A stretch of 64,000 bases of DNA from positions 62,001 to 126,000 of the forward strand of contig NZ_JAMXOE010000005.1 in NCBI RefSeq assembly GCF_024055575.1, in the 5' to 3' direction. Each line of letters starts with the position of its first letter. Positions within the stretch are counted from its first letter, which is position 1. The notes under the pieces were generated by a model. The model saw only the letters and a list, made by a program, of their open reading frames with translations, had not been told where the DNA came from and searched no databases. This document shows, piece by piece, positions 34,473 through 43,335 of the stretch. The position numbers were made by a program, and so were the translations under genes. This DNA is from Mucilaginibacter flavidus. GTDB taxonomy: Bacteria; Bacteroidota; Bacteroidia; Sphingobacteriales; Sphingobacteriaceae.

Positions 34473-37250
34473 TTATGACCGGGGCCGCCTTATACGGTCC
34501 CGGTTTTTTATTGTTATGGCAATTATAATCCCGGCGCTAAAAATAGCCAGCAACCATATAAGCCAGGCGTAGCTTTGTGCAGGTTTTTCAAAGCCCCCAA
34601 TCAGCCGCAGGTGAGCCCAGTAGCCGGGTGTTTTTTTTGCCGGCGATATGGCATCATCATCCAAATAATCCAATCGTGCCTGTCGCAGGGCTTCTGTTAT
34701 AGTATATCCATTTTGCAAATAACTGTGCAGCCTGCCCGAGATATAAGCAGTCGACAAGTCATCCGCCTTCCACATCGAGGTGATGATATTGTCGCAACCT
34801 GCATAAGAGAAGGCCCGCGACAGGCTCATCAGGCCCTCGCCCTTTACCAGTTCGCCCACGCCGCTTTCGCAGGCGCTTAGCACCACCAATCGCGTTTTAT
34901 CAAGTTTTAAATTATAAATTTCGGGCTGGTAAAGCTTGTAGTTAATAGCCGATTGAGTGCCGGGGTAAAATACAATGAAAGAACTATCGGGCTTCCTGTC
35001 GTTGGCATAAGCATGGGTAGCCAGGTGTACTAATCCATAATTATGTGCGTCTGTTACAAAAGCCTGCTTGGTTGCCTTCGTTCCAAATAACTCTGTGCCA
35101 CCAAGCGCTTTTATTTCCTGTGCCGATGCCGGCAATTGCGCCCATTCAGCATTAGCTTTTACATCAAAAGGTGCCATGCCAAGCCTACTGCCAGACGTAG
35201 TCGTTATATTACCGCTGCCGTTTTTTAGTATTGCGCACGAATAGTTATAGGCGATGCTATAATTATTAAGCAGGTTTTCGCCCTTATCGTTCGTTAATAT
35301 TTCAAACGGCAGGTAGTTCAGCTGGTCATCGGGAATGATGACCAGTTGTTTAACGCCATCAAGATAGACCGTCGCGGGTTGCAGCAATTGCCTGTATAAA
35401 TATTGCGCAGTGGTTTTTAAATGCCGGTTGTTGCCGCCATCGCGCAGTTGGGCTTGCTGGTAAATGGCTGTTATCGAGGCTGGGAAATCCCTGGTAATGG
35501 GCGTCAAAAAAAAATCAAAGCTGTTGGCGGTTACCACAAAACAAAGGATGGATTTGTCGCTTGTGTGGTAGGAAAGCACGGCACTATTTTTCGGGATCAC
35601 TTGCTGCAACGCCTGTATGCTGATGATTTGCCTGCTAAACTTATTGCTGCTTAAACCAGTTTGTGCCTCAATTTTTTGCTGAACTTTAATCAGGCGGATG
35701 GCATCGTCGTTAATGCTGGTTTTGAGTTTGATTAGACTAACACTGTCCGTCATCCCCGCTGCTTTTAACGATGTGCGGGTAATATTTTCCTTGAGGCGGC
35801 TTTCCTGGGTTAATAAAGCAGCCGGCACCCCGCTGTGAGCTTTTAGTTTCGATTCCTCGAGGTAAATAGATAGTGTGTTGGCTTTGTTTTCCTCGTCGAA
35901 AACAAAAGCCTGCTCCATATATTTTCTGTCTTTGGTGAGGCCATACAGTTGCAAACAAATATCGATTGGCTGCAGATGCGAGGCGTATTTTTTATCGCTT
36001 ATCACCAGCCGGGCCTCGTCGGTTTCGTAAAAGCGGGCAACGTGGTCGGCCAGCTTGTAGAAGGCTGTGTAGGTTTGCAACGCTGCGTCCAGGTTTTTGA
36101 CGCTGGCACTTTTTTCGTAAAGCATATTAAATGCCGCCGCCTTTGCAAGCAGGGCGTCCATTAGCTCAACAGTATTAAATGCGCTGTTAAAGTCGGCAGG
36201 GTTGGTATAAATATCCGGCGTATTAAAATCAAACAATAAATTTTCAAATGCCTGCTGGTAAAAAGTTAGCGCTTTGCCGGGTTCCTGTTTTTGCAGCCAA
36301 ATATCGCCGGTGTATTTTAGGGTGATGCTATAGTCTGTTCTTTTATGGTTGCCGCTTGTTTTTGTATTTAACGCGGCCGCTTGCATTAGGTAGTTTAGCG
36401 CCTGGCCATAATCGTTTTGCATGTAGGAGGACCGGCCGAGGTCGTTATAAAGTTTTACGTTTTGGTAATGCACCTGCTTTAAATAGCCGATGGCTAGCCC
36501 GCTTTGCCCCATGGCCAGGTAAACCGAGCCTATATTATGTAGCAGCTTGTCCTTTTCGATATTGTAAGGGAGCAATGTTTTGTAAATAGCCAGCGCTTCT
36601 GGGTATCGCTTCAACCTTCTATAGGCCAGGGCAAGGTTGTTTTTATAAGTTACCAGCAACAACTTGTCGGGAGTGGCATGCCCTTGCAGGGTTGACGCCG
36701 CCTTTTCGTAGTAGGTAATGCTTTTGTTGTAGTTGCCGGTAGCATAGGCTATTACACCGAGTGTGTTATAAAGTCGTTCAACCTGGTTTACTGCGGGATA
36801 TTTTTCGGCAATAACCTCGGCTTTCCTATAAAAATATTCGGCGCTGTCCAGCTTGTCAAAACGGTAATTGCTGTTCCCGCAATACACCAATGGTTCAAAT
36901 AAAACAGAGTCCTTTAATGCTGGTAGTTTGCTTTTTAGATTTAACGCTTTTTTAAATGTGATAATGGCTTCTTTATCCCTGCTTAAAACCTGCAGGTAAA
37001 CGCCGGTAGTAACATAGGTTTTTAGAAGGAAGGCATTATCGGCTCCCGATTTTTCTAAAATAGCGATGACTTTAAAAAAGTTCCCTAATGCCTCGGCATC
37101 TGTTTTATCGGATGGGTGGGCAGTGTTGGAGAGTTTGTCGGCATCGTTATAAAGCTGCTTATAAGCAGGCATTTGTTTTTGGGCGATGCATGGTTGCAGG
37201 CAAAATAACAGGCCGAAAAAAATGCAGATCAAATGATACCCAAAACGCAT
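34473..37250 (-). CDS. membrane-anchored TPR-CHAT protease-like protein
   Basis: A 925-aa protein with a signal peptide (residues 1-23), TPR repeats from about 30-450 (YNTLGVIAYATGNYNKSITY, NNLALAYRRLKRYPEALAIY, LHNIGSVYLAMGQSGLAIGY), a helical linker, and a C-terminal CHAT (caspase HetF-associated TPR) domain at about 600-885. The likely catalytic dyad is intact: His746 in VHLATHAYAND and Cys794 in VLSACESGVGELVKGEG. A final helix (about 895-914) and a basic tail RDRIRRPRS anchor it with the protease in the periplasm. It is downstream of a lipoprotein gene carrying the same promoter motif as the convergent sigma operon. Confidence 0.9.
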   Translation of the reverse strand: MRFGYHLICIFFGLLFCLQPCIAQKQMPAYKQLYNDADKLSNTAHPSDKTDAEALGNFFKVIAILEKSGADNAFLLKTYVTTGVYLQVLSRDKEAIITFKKALNLKSKLPALKDSVLFEPLVYCGNSNYRFDKLDSAEYFYRKAEVIAEKYPAVNQVERLYNTLGVIAYATGNYNKSITYYEKAASTLQGHATPDKLLLVTYKNNLALAYRRLKRYPEALAIYKTLLPYNIEKDKLLHNIGSVYLAMGQSGLAIGYLKQVHYQNVKLYNDLGRSSYMQNDYGQALNYLMQAAALNTKTSGNHKRTDYSITLKYTGDIWLQKQEPGKALTFYQQAFENLLFDFNTPDIYTNPADFNSAFNTVELMDALLAKAAAFNMLYEKSASVKNLDAALQTYTAFYKLADHVARFYETDEARLVISDKKYASHLQPIDICLQLYGLTKDRKYMEQAFVFDEENKANTLSIYLEESKLKAHSGVPAALLTQESRLKENITRTSLKAAGMTDSVSLIKLKTSINDDAIRLIKVQQKIEAQTGLSSNKFSRQIISIQALQQVIPKNSAVLSYHTSDKSILCFVVTANSFDFFLTPITRDFPASITAIYQQAQLRDGGNNRHLKTTAQYLYRQLLQPATVYLDGVKQLVIIPDDQLNYLPFEILTNDKGENLLNNYSIAYNYSCAILKNGSGNITTTSGSRLGMAPFDVKANAEWAQLPASAQEIKALGGTELFGTKATKQAFVTDAHNYGLVHLATHAYANDRKPDSSFIVFYPGTQSAINYKLYQPEIYNLKLDKTRLVVLSACESGVGELVKGEGLMSLSRAFSYAGCDNIITSMWKADDLSTAYISGRLHSYLQNGYTITEALRQARLDYLDDDAISPAKKTPGYWAHLRLIGGFEKPAQSYAWLIWLLAIFSAGIIIAITIKNRDRIRRPRS

Positions 37251-37323
37251 GGATAAATATATTCAAAAAACGGATAGCGTTGTGCCACATTTAACCCATG
37301 CTGCGTATCTGTGCGAAATAACT

Positions 37324-38142
37324 TTACCTGCTTACCACAATTATGCAAGGCGGCCTGGTGCGGGTAGGTTTAGCCTTTGCAAACGCCACCGGTGAGGCAG
37401 AAAGAGCCAGCGATGTCATTGGCGCAAGTGCATCGCCATAAACCATGCCTTTGCGGGCGTTCAGCAAATCGGTTAAATACTGCGGAATTTCGGCTGCGGT
37501 GCGGTAAAAATAAATCTTCACATCCAAGCCATTAGGAGCTTTGTTACTGCCGTCGTTTATGTGGTATACCAGTTTAACCTCCTGTGTTGCCCCGGTATCA
37601 ATGCCCTGGTTACGTACAGATTTTGCGAGGTTTATTTTTGCGTTACCGGCGTCGACCACGATACCCGCTTTTCCGCAGCCCCCATTTTCGTCGAATGCAG
37701 TTCCGTTCCCTGCATCGGGGATGGCAAGCGTGTTATCGGCATTGTAAACCGGGGTGGCAATGCTGTCGCCAGCGGCAAGGTTGTATATTTTATCGAGGTA
37801 ATTTATCCCTGAGATAGTTATAAACGAATTTTTAACCGCGCTGCCATCGGCCGGGGTAAAGGTGACTTTATATTTAAGGCCGGTTTCGCTATTGTTCACG
37901 TCAATATCGCCGGTAATAGCATCTATTTGCAAACCATCGGGTGTGCTGGTATAACTGCCGGCAGCCGTATTAACGGGGTGAGCCACTATACCCGATACCT
38001 GTACGAATAATACTGTGTCGGCATATAACTTAGGTTTATTAACCGGAACCACCTTTACAGGCGGATTTGATTTATCCTTTTTGCAGGAAAACCCAATGCC
38101 TATCAACAGGCAAAACAATAAAAACAATAACCGCTGCCGCAT
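37324..38142 (-). CDS. lipoprotein upstream of the TPR-CHAT gene
   Basis: A 272-aa lipoprotein with lipobox GFSC followed by KKDKSN. ATG at 38142 is preceded by a good Shine-Dalgarno-like GGGAG seven bases upstream, which favours it over the ATG at 38157. The mature part looks like a cadherin/Ig-like beta domain (DGLQIDAITGDIDVNNSETG, then LKYKVTFTPADGS) followed by a second domain and an unusual basic, Pro-rich end (KPTRTRPPCIIVVSR). The CHAT gene starts 73 bp downstream on the same strand, so the two are probably one operon. Function unknown; a surface sensor or CHAT partner is possible. Confidence 0.8.
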   Translation of the reverse strand: MRQRLLFLLFCLLIGIGFSCKKDKSNPPVKVVPVNKPKLYADTVLFVQVSGIVAHPVNTAAGSYTSTPDGLQIDAITGDIDVNNSETGLKYKVTFTPADGSAVKNSFITISGINYLDKIYNLAAGDSIATPVYNADNTLAIPDAGNGTAFDENGGCGKAGIVVDAGNAKINLAKSVRNQGIDTGATQEVKLVYHINDGSNKAPNGLDVKIYFYRTAAEIPQYLTDLLNARKGMVYGDALAPMTSLALSASPVAFAKAKPTRTRPPCIIVVSR

Positions 38143-38234
38143 TTTAATCTCCCACATATTTAACTCCGCAAGGTACCGAACATCGTTTAATTACAAAATG
38201 ATTTAAATCACCCCAAAAACCGTGCTTTTTATAC

Positions 38235-38264
38235 TTAGTAGCCGTACAAACATATAATGTAACC
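38235..38264 (-). promoter_or_regulatory. candidate ECF promoter 3 (lipoprotein-CHAT operon)
   Basis: Read on the minus strand: GGTTACATT (38264-38256), 15 nt, TACTAA (38240-38235) followed by GTATAAAAA. This copies the motif and spacing of sites 1 and 2, and shares CGGCTACTAA and ATAAAAA with site 2. It lies 92 nt upstream of the lipoprotein ATG. Confidence 0.72.
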
Positions 38265-38373
38265 TTAATTATAATTTTTTTAAAAATACCTTAATTTACG
38301 CCGGCTAACATAAACAGGTTTACAAGCCAACAAATTTAGATACGTTGTGTTGTGTGCTAAGGTGGCTTTATTT

Positions 38374-39474
38374 ATGAAAAATTTTGTTGAAGATTGGTCG
38401 GGCCGGTTTAACCCATGGGCCTGGAATTTAATTATTGTGATATCGGCAGTGGTGATTGGCCTCGTGGTGAAGTTTATCATTAAGGCCATCCTCAATTACA
38501 ATAAAAAGCATACCGACTACTCGCTTTTTTTGAGTGCCGTTAAAAATTTCAGCAGGCCCATGAACCACTTTGTGCCGCTTTTTATGCTGAATTTGATGGA
38601 GCCGCTGATGATTTTATCGCCCCGGTACGACCTTATTTTAACCCGTACCGTGGAAATGGCACTTATTGTCTCGTTCGCTGTTGTGCTGATGAGCGCAATG
38701 AATGTTTTTGAGGACTATATTTATCATACCTTCGATTTAAACAAAGAAGACAACCTTAAAGAGCGAAAAATTCGCACCCAGATACAGTTTATCCGCAAGG
38801 TGCTGGGCACGCTCATCGTATTTATAACCATCGCCATTATACTGCTCAGTTTTGATAACGTACGCAAAATTGGCGCCGGCTTGCTTACCGGCGTAGGTAT
38901 CGGCGGCATTATTATCGGCTTTGCAGCACAAAAGTCGCTGGGCAATTTGCTGGCCGGTTTCCAGATTGCCTTTACACAGCCCATCCGCATTGATGATGTT
39001 TTGGTTGTTGAGGGCGAGTGGGGCCGGGTTGAGGATATCACCCTTACTTACGTGGTGCTTAAGATTTGGGATCAGCGCCGTTTGATTTTACCCATCAACT
39101 ATTTTATCGAAAAACCCTTCCAAAACTGGACCCGCACTTCGTCAGAAATATTGGGGACTGTTTTTTTGTACCTGGATTATAACACGCCTGTTGATGCCCT
39201 GCGTGTAGAGTTTGAACGCCTGTTAGCCACCACCGAATTATGGGACAAGCGCGTGCACGGCATACAGGTAACCGATGCGAAAGTTAACTGTATTGAGCTA
39301 AGGGTTTTGGTAAGCGCTCACAACTCGTCTAACGCTTTTGATTTGCGCTGCTATATTCGCGAGCAGTTAATTAAATTCATAAAGGACAATCACCCCGAAA
39401 GCCTGCCGCTTAACCGCTTGGTAATGAATGACGATGGGTTAAGACAAACAGCAATACCTCCTGCAAATACCTAA
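38374..39474 (+). CDS. small-conductance mechanosensitive channel (MscS family)
   Basis: A 366-aa membrane protein with helices near residues 18-40, 66-85, 92-115 and 140-160. The MscS pore helix and gate read TGVGIGGIIIGFAAQKSLGN then LLAGFQIAFTQPIRIDDVLVVEG, followed by the beta domain (GRVEDITLTYVVLKIWDQRR) and a cytoplasmic C-terminal cage. It should release solutes under osmotic down-shock. ATG at 38374 (MKNFVEDWSG) is preferred to an upstream GTG. It is divergent from the CHAT operon. Confidence 0.93.
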   Translation: MKNFVEDWSGRFNPWAWNLIIVISAVVIGLVVKFIIKAILNYNKKHTDYSLFLSAVKNFSRPMNHFVPLFMLNLMEPLMILSPRYDLILTRTVEMALIVSFAVVLMSAMNVFEDYIYHTFDLNKEDNLKERKIRTQIQFIRKVLGTLIVFITIAIILLSFDNVRKIGAGLLTGVGIGGIIIGFAAQKSLGNLLAGFQIAFTQPIRIDDVLVVEGEWGRVEDITLTYVVLKIWDQRRLILPINYFIEKPFQNWTRTSSEILGTVFLYLDYNTPVDALRVEFERLLATTELWDKRVHGIQVTDAKVNCIELRVLVSAHNSSNAFDLRCYIREQLIKFIKDNHPESLPLNRLVMNDDGLRQTAIPPANT

Positions 39475-39488
39475 CGCCTTTGCTATTA

Positions 39489-42179
39489 TTACTCCGCCTT
39501 CAAATCAATATGTTCGGTTTTTTTCGATATGTCCCTTATAATATCGTCCAACTCATACGCACAGGTTAACAGGTGTTCTAAAAGCTGGTTTTCCTCCTCA
39601 TCGTGATGAGGGAAATCCTTTATCAAATCGGCAAGGCCTATAATTTTTGTGAGCGGAGCCCTTACCACGTGCGATTGCATCCAAGCTATCTCCCGTAGCT
39701 TTTCGTTTTGTTTTTCAACGGCGGTGATGTAATTCAACCGCTCAGTTATATCCCTTATTACCCCAATCATCCTGATGCCGCTACCCCTGGCATCCCGTAT
39801 AATATAGCCGGTGCCCTCAACGTACGCATACTCGCCATCCGCTTTCATAAAGCGATATTCGACGCTCCAATTGCCTTGCGTAGCATCTTGCAAAGTGTCC
39901 TGTAAACTTTTCTGCGTTTCAATTTTATCGTCGGGGTGCACTTGCTGCAACCAGTTATCGTAGGTGTAGTGTTCCCTGCTATCGAAGCCAAAAAGCCTGA
40001 AAAAGCCATTGCCCCATTTTACTGTGCCGGTAAGAATGTTCCAGTCGAAAATTGCATCATTGGTTGCTTTGTTTACATACTCAAAACGCTCATTACTTAT
40101 TTTCAAGGCTTTTTGTGCATTTTTAAGATCGGTAATATCCAGCCCGATACATTGCACCTCAACAGTTTCTCCTTTTGAATTGGTGAGGCCAATAAAGTGC
40201 CAAAGCGTTGGTTTTATCCCTCCGTCTTGCTGTAGTTTGTCAATTTCTACCTGGTATACCCTGTTTGGGTTTTTAATGCATTTATCCATAATGTCCCTCA
40301 CCAAGTGGTGGTGATAAGGCTGCACGGTCAAAATGGCATCGGTATCGGTAAGTTTTTTATCTTTTAAAATCCAGTCAAAATCCTCAATGTACTTTTTATT
40401 AAAATAAGTGTACTTTCCATCCAGCGCAATACGGATAACATAATTGGTTTGCGAATCGGCAAGAGTTCTTAGGCGTTCTTCGCTGGCCTGCAGTTCTTCG
40501 CGGGTAGTTTTACTTTCCGTAATGTCAAGGCAGGCGCCTATCATTTCAAGCGGCACGCCGTTATCGTCGCACTTTAATTTACCCCACGATTTTAAGTGGC
40601 GCATCTCGCCGTTTGGCCGTATTATACGTTCTTCAAATTCAACGTCGTTTTTGGTTTGGAGCACACTAGCAATGGTATCATATACCCGTTGCCTGTCATC
40701 AGGATGAAGCATTTCCTGGTATCCCTCAAACGTTGCTTTAAAATTGGTTTTGTTTAAACCGTAAATGGCATACAGGCTGTCTGACCAGCTTACCACGTTA
40801 TTCTGAACATCCCAGTGCCAATTGCCGAAATGCGCCAGTTCCTGGCTCTGCTTCATCAACAAACTGGTTTCGGCTATTATTCCGGCTTTTTCCCTGTTCT
40901 CCAGTATAATTTTCAGGATAGCAGTAACCCGTTCAATAACCTTCAGTTCTTCCTCATTCGGCTTTTTGGGCTCGTTATAATACATGCCTAATGTTGCCAT
41001 AACTTTACGCTCCGAATTAATAATTGGATACGACCAGCAGGCCCGCAAATCATGGGCAAGGGCCAGTTCCTGGTAGTCCACCCAGCGCGGGTCGTTTGCA
41101 ATATCACTTACTATTACTTTTTTTCCCAGGTAAGCCGCAGTGCCGCATGAGCCTACATTTTCATTTATAGGAAGATTCTCTATCGCTTCGATATATGGTG
41201 CCGGCAACGATGGCGATGCCCAATTATGCAACCGGTTGTTTTTTACTTGCAGTATCGAACAAAGCATCTGCGGGAACAGTGCTTCAATTCCCCTAAGGTA
41301 GTACGCCAATATCTCCTGTATGGGTGCTGTGTTTTTTGAATTCAGCTCCAAAACGTTTTTCTCTAAATTTTCGAGACTGCTGAGGCGCTTGCTTGCGGTT
41401 ATGTCCAGCATCAATCCCCGCAGCCATTTTTGTTTAGTGCCTTCTTTTATTACCGAAACAATGTCTTTTATCCAAACGGTGCCGCCATCCGCTTTCATCA
41501 TCCGGTATTCAAACGAATAGCTTTTTGTTGCGCGCGACTTTATGTTGTAATAATTTAACACTTCTTCACTGTCGCCGGGGTGAATATGGTTTTCCCAAAA
41601 GCGGGGCTGCACCAGCCATTCCTCAGGCGAAAAACCAAGGATTTGTTTTGCATGGTCGCTTACAAAGGTAAATAGCAACGTCTCGGCATCCGCCTCCCAA
41701 ACTATCCCTTCAATAGTTTGCAGCAGCGAATAAAATTGGTTGCGCGACTCCGTTAAGGATTGCTCTGACTTTTTGCGTGCGTTAATGTCGTGAGTTAAAT
41801 CGGTAATGGAGCGAACAATAAATATTACTTTGTTATTGTCGTTTACAATAGGGATATGATCTATCTCCCAATACCTTGTCTCCCTATCCCGGCCATCATT
41901 ACCGGGTATCTCATATTTCCGGAGCGGAATTTTATCAGGTTTATTCAGGGCTATTACTTTTTCAAGCGACTCCGTCCATCCGGGTATCTCATAATACCTG
42001 TTGCTGTAAAAAACCTCGAAAAACCCTTTGCCTATGCACTCTTCGCGTGTAAACTCTTTTAATTTCAGATAGGCATCGTTTACATCAACTATTGAAAATT
42101 GAGGGGCATCCGGAAGCAATATCATTACCGGGGATGGCAAGGATTTAAATATTTCTTTCAGATATTTTTCATTTATCAT
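39489..42179 (-). CDS. multi-PAS/GAF signalling protein with HisKA-like box but no ATPase domain
   Basis: An 896-aa cytoplasmic protein with PAS1 (about 10-130), PAS2 (155-265), GAF (285-435, with VGSCGTAAYLGKKVIVSDIA), PAS3 (455-570), PAS4 (580-700) and PAS5 (715-820); PAS/PAC joints such as MIGVIRDITERLNYI are clear. It ends in a HisKA-like helix pair with a candidate phospho-acceptor His at about 837 (AWMQSHVVRAPLTKIIGLAD). Only about 60 residues follow and no N, G1 or G2 box of HATPase_c exists, so it cannot phosphorylate itself. ATG at 42179 is preferred over an upstream TTG. The next gene on that strand is not a missing kinase half. Confidence 0.88.
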   Translation of the reverse strand: MINEKYLKEIFKSLPSPVMILLPDAPQFSIVDVNDAYLKLKEFTREECIGKGFFEVFYSNRYYEIPGWTESLEKVIALNKPDKIPLRKYEIPGNDGRDRETRYWEIDHIPIVNDNNKVIFIVRSITDLTHDINARKKSEQSLTESRNQFYSLLQTIEGIVWEADAETLLFTFVSDHAKQILGFSPEEWLVQPRFWENHIHPGDSEEVLNYYNIKSRATKSYSFEYRMMKADGGTVWIKDIVSVIKEGTKQKWLRGLMLDITASKRLSSLENLEKNVLELNSKNTAPIQEILAYYLRGIEALFPQMLCSILQVKNNRLHNWASPSLPAPYIEAIENLPINENVGSCGTAAYLGKKVIVSDIANDPRWVDYQELALAHDLRACWSYPIINSERKVMATLGMYYNEPKKPNEEELKVIERVTAILKIILENREKAGIIAETSLLMKQSQELAHFGNWHWDVQNNVVSWSDSLYAIYGLNKTNFKATFEGYQEMLHPDDRQRVYDTIASVLQTKNDVEFEERIIRPNGEMRHLKSWGKLKCDDNGVPLEMIGACLDITESKTTREELQASEERLRTLADSQTNYVIRIALDGKYTYFNKKYIEDFDWILKDKKLTDTDAILTVQPYHHHLVRDIMDKCIKNPNRVYQVEIDKLQQDGGIKPTLWHFIGLTNSKGETVEVQCIGLDITDLKNAQKALKISNERFEYVNKATNDAIFDWNILTGTVKWGNGFFRLFGFDSREHYTYDNWLQQVHPDDKIETQKSLQDTLQDATQGNWSVEYRFMKADGEYAYVEGTGYIIRDARGSGIRMIGVIRDITERLNYITAVEKQNEKLREIAWMQSHVVRAPLTKIIGLADLIKDFPHHDEEENQLLEHLLTCAYELDDIIRDISKKTEHIDLKAE

Positions 42180-42459
42180 ACATCTATCAGGTTCAGGCAA
42201 CAGCGGGGTAAAACAATCAATCTTAAACTATTCATATCGGCATCAGCTAAGTTAAAATAGGGTTACTAAAAATACACATAATTAGTTGATTGATAATATC
42301 TCCGGAGGTATATTTTAAAAAGTTATATTTTGACCAATACACGCGGGCAAGTCATTTTAAAAAACAATTTTTCTACTTCCTTATTAATTTGCATTTTTAC
42401 GCCTCCCGGTGCGTTTCCCGGATGTTAAACTAAAAATCAACACATCAAGTAATAATAAA

Positions 42460-43269
42460 ATGGGTAAAGTAATTTTGGTAACCGGCGCTTCGTCCGGCAT
42501 AGGTTTGGCTTGTGCAACTGCTTTACAGGCAAAGGGACATACAGTTTATGGTTCATCGCGCGATTTAAAACGCATGAAATCAGTCTCATTTAAACCCATT
42601 GAGCTTGATGTTACCGATGACGCATCGGTAAACGCCGCCATCGATAAAATCATTAAGGCCGAAGGCCATATTGACGTGTTGGTAAATAACGCAGGCAACG
42701 GCGTTACCGGTCCGGCCTACGCCATGCCTGTTGACAGCGCAAAAAAACAGTTTGAAGTTAACTTTTTTGGTGTAGTGCGCGTGAGCAGTGCGGTATTACC
42801 ACATATGATTGCTATAAAAAGTGGCTTGATTGTAAACATCAGTTCATTAGCCGGCTTATTCGGCTTGCCATACCAGAGCATGTACAGCGCATCAAAATAT
42901 GCTATCGAGGGTTACTCGCAAAGCCTGCGGATGGAATTACGCAATACAGGCGTTAAAGTAACGCTAATTAACCCCGGTGATTTTAAATCCGACTTTACCC
43001 AAAACCGCGAAAAAGTGCCTTTCCCGATAAAAAACGAAATGCTGGAAAAGGAATATAATACTGCCGTTGCTGCAATGGAGAAAGATGAGAGCATCGGCGC
43101 TAACCCCGAAGTTATCGGCAAAAAGCTTTGCCAGATAGTTGATTCATCAAGCCCGGCTCACCGTTACCTGGTAGGTGCATTTGGTCAGACCATCGCCCCG
43201 ACGTTGAAAAGCATATTGCCAGGTGGTTTGTTCGAGAAGTTGATGAACGACCATTACGGTATAAAGTAA
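42460..43269 (+). CDS. short-chain dehydrogenase/reductase
   Basis: A classical SDR of 269 aa: cofactor motif VTGASSGIGLACATAL, NNAG in VLVNNAGNGVTGPA, catalytic Ser in VNISSLAG, and YSASK with the active-site Tyr and Lys. The SSRDLK after strand 2 suggests NADP preference. Substrate unknown. ATG at 42460 (MGKVILVTG) is at the normal distance from the Gly motif; a frame 17 codons longer is spacer. It is a single gene between divergent and convergent neighbours. Confidence 0.92.
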   Translation: MGKVILVTGASSGIGLACATALQAKGHTVYGSSRDLKRMKSVSFKPIELDVTDDASVNAAIDKIIKAEGHIDVLVNNAGNGVTGPAYAMPVDSAKKQFEVNFFGVVRVSSAVLPHMIAIKSGLIVNISSLAGLFGLPYQSMYSASKYAIEGYSQSLRMELRNTGVKVTLINPGDFKSDFTQNREKVPFPIKNEMLEKEYNTAVAAMEKDESIGANPEVIGKKLCQIVDSSSPAHRYLVGAFGQTIAPTLKSILPGGLFEKLMNDHYGIK

Positions 43270-43335
43270 AATATGGAGTAAGATTTGACAACTTTCAAAA
43301 AGTTGTCAAATCTGCTTTAATCAATTCCTGCTTCA

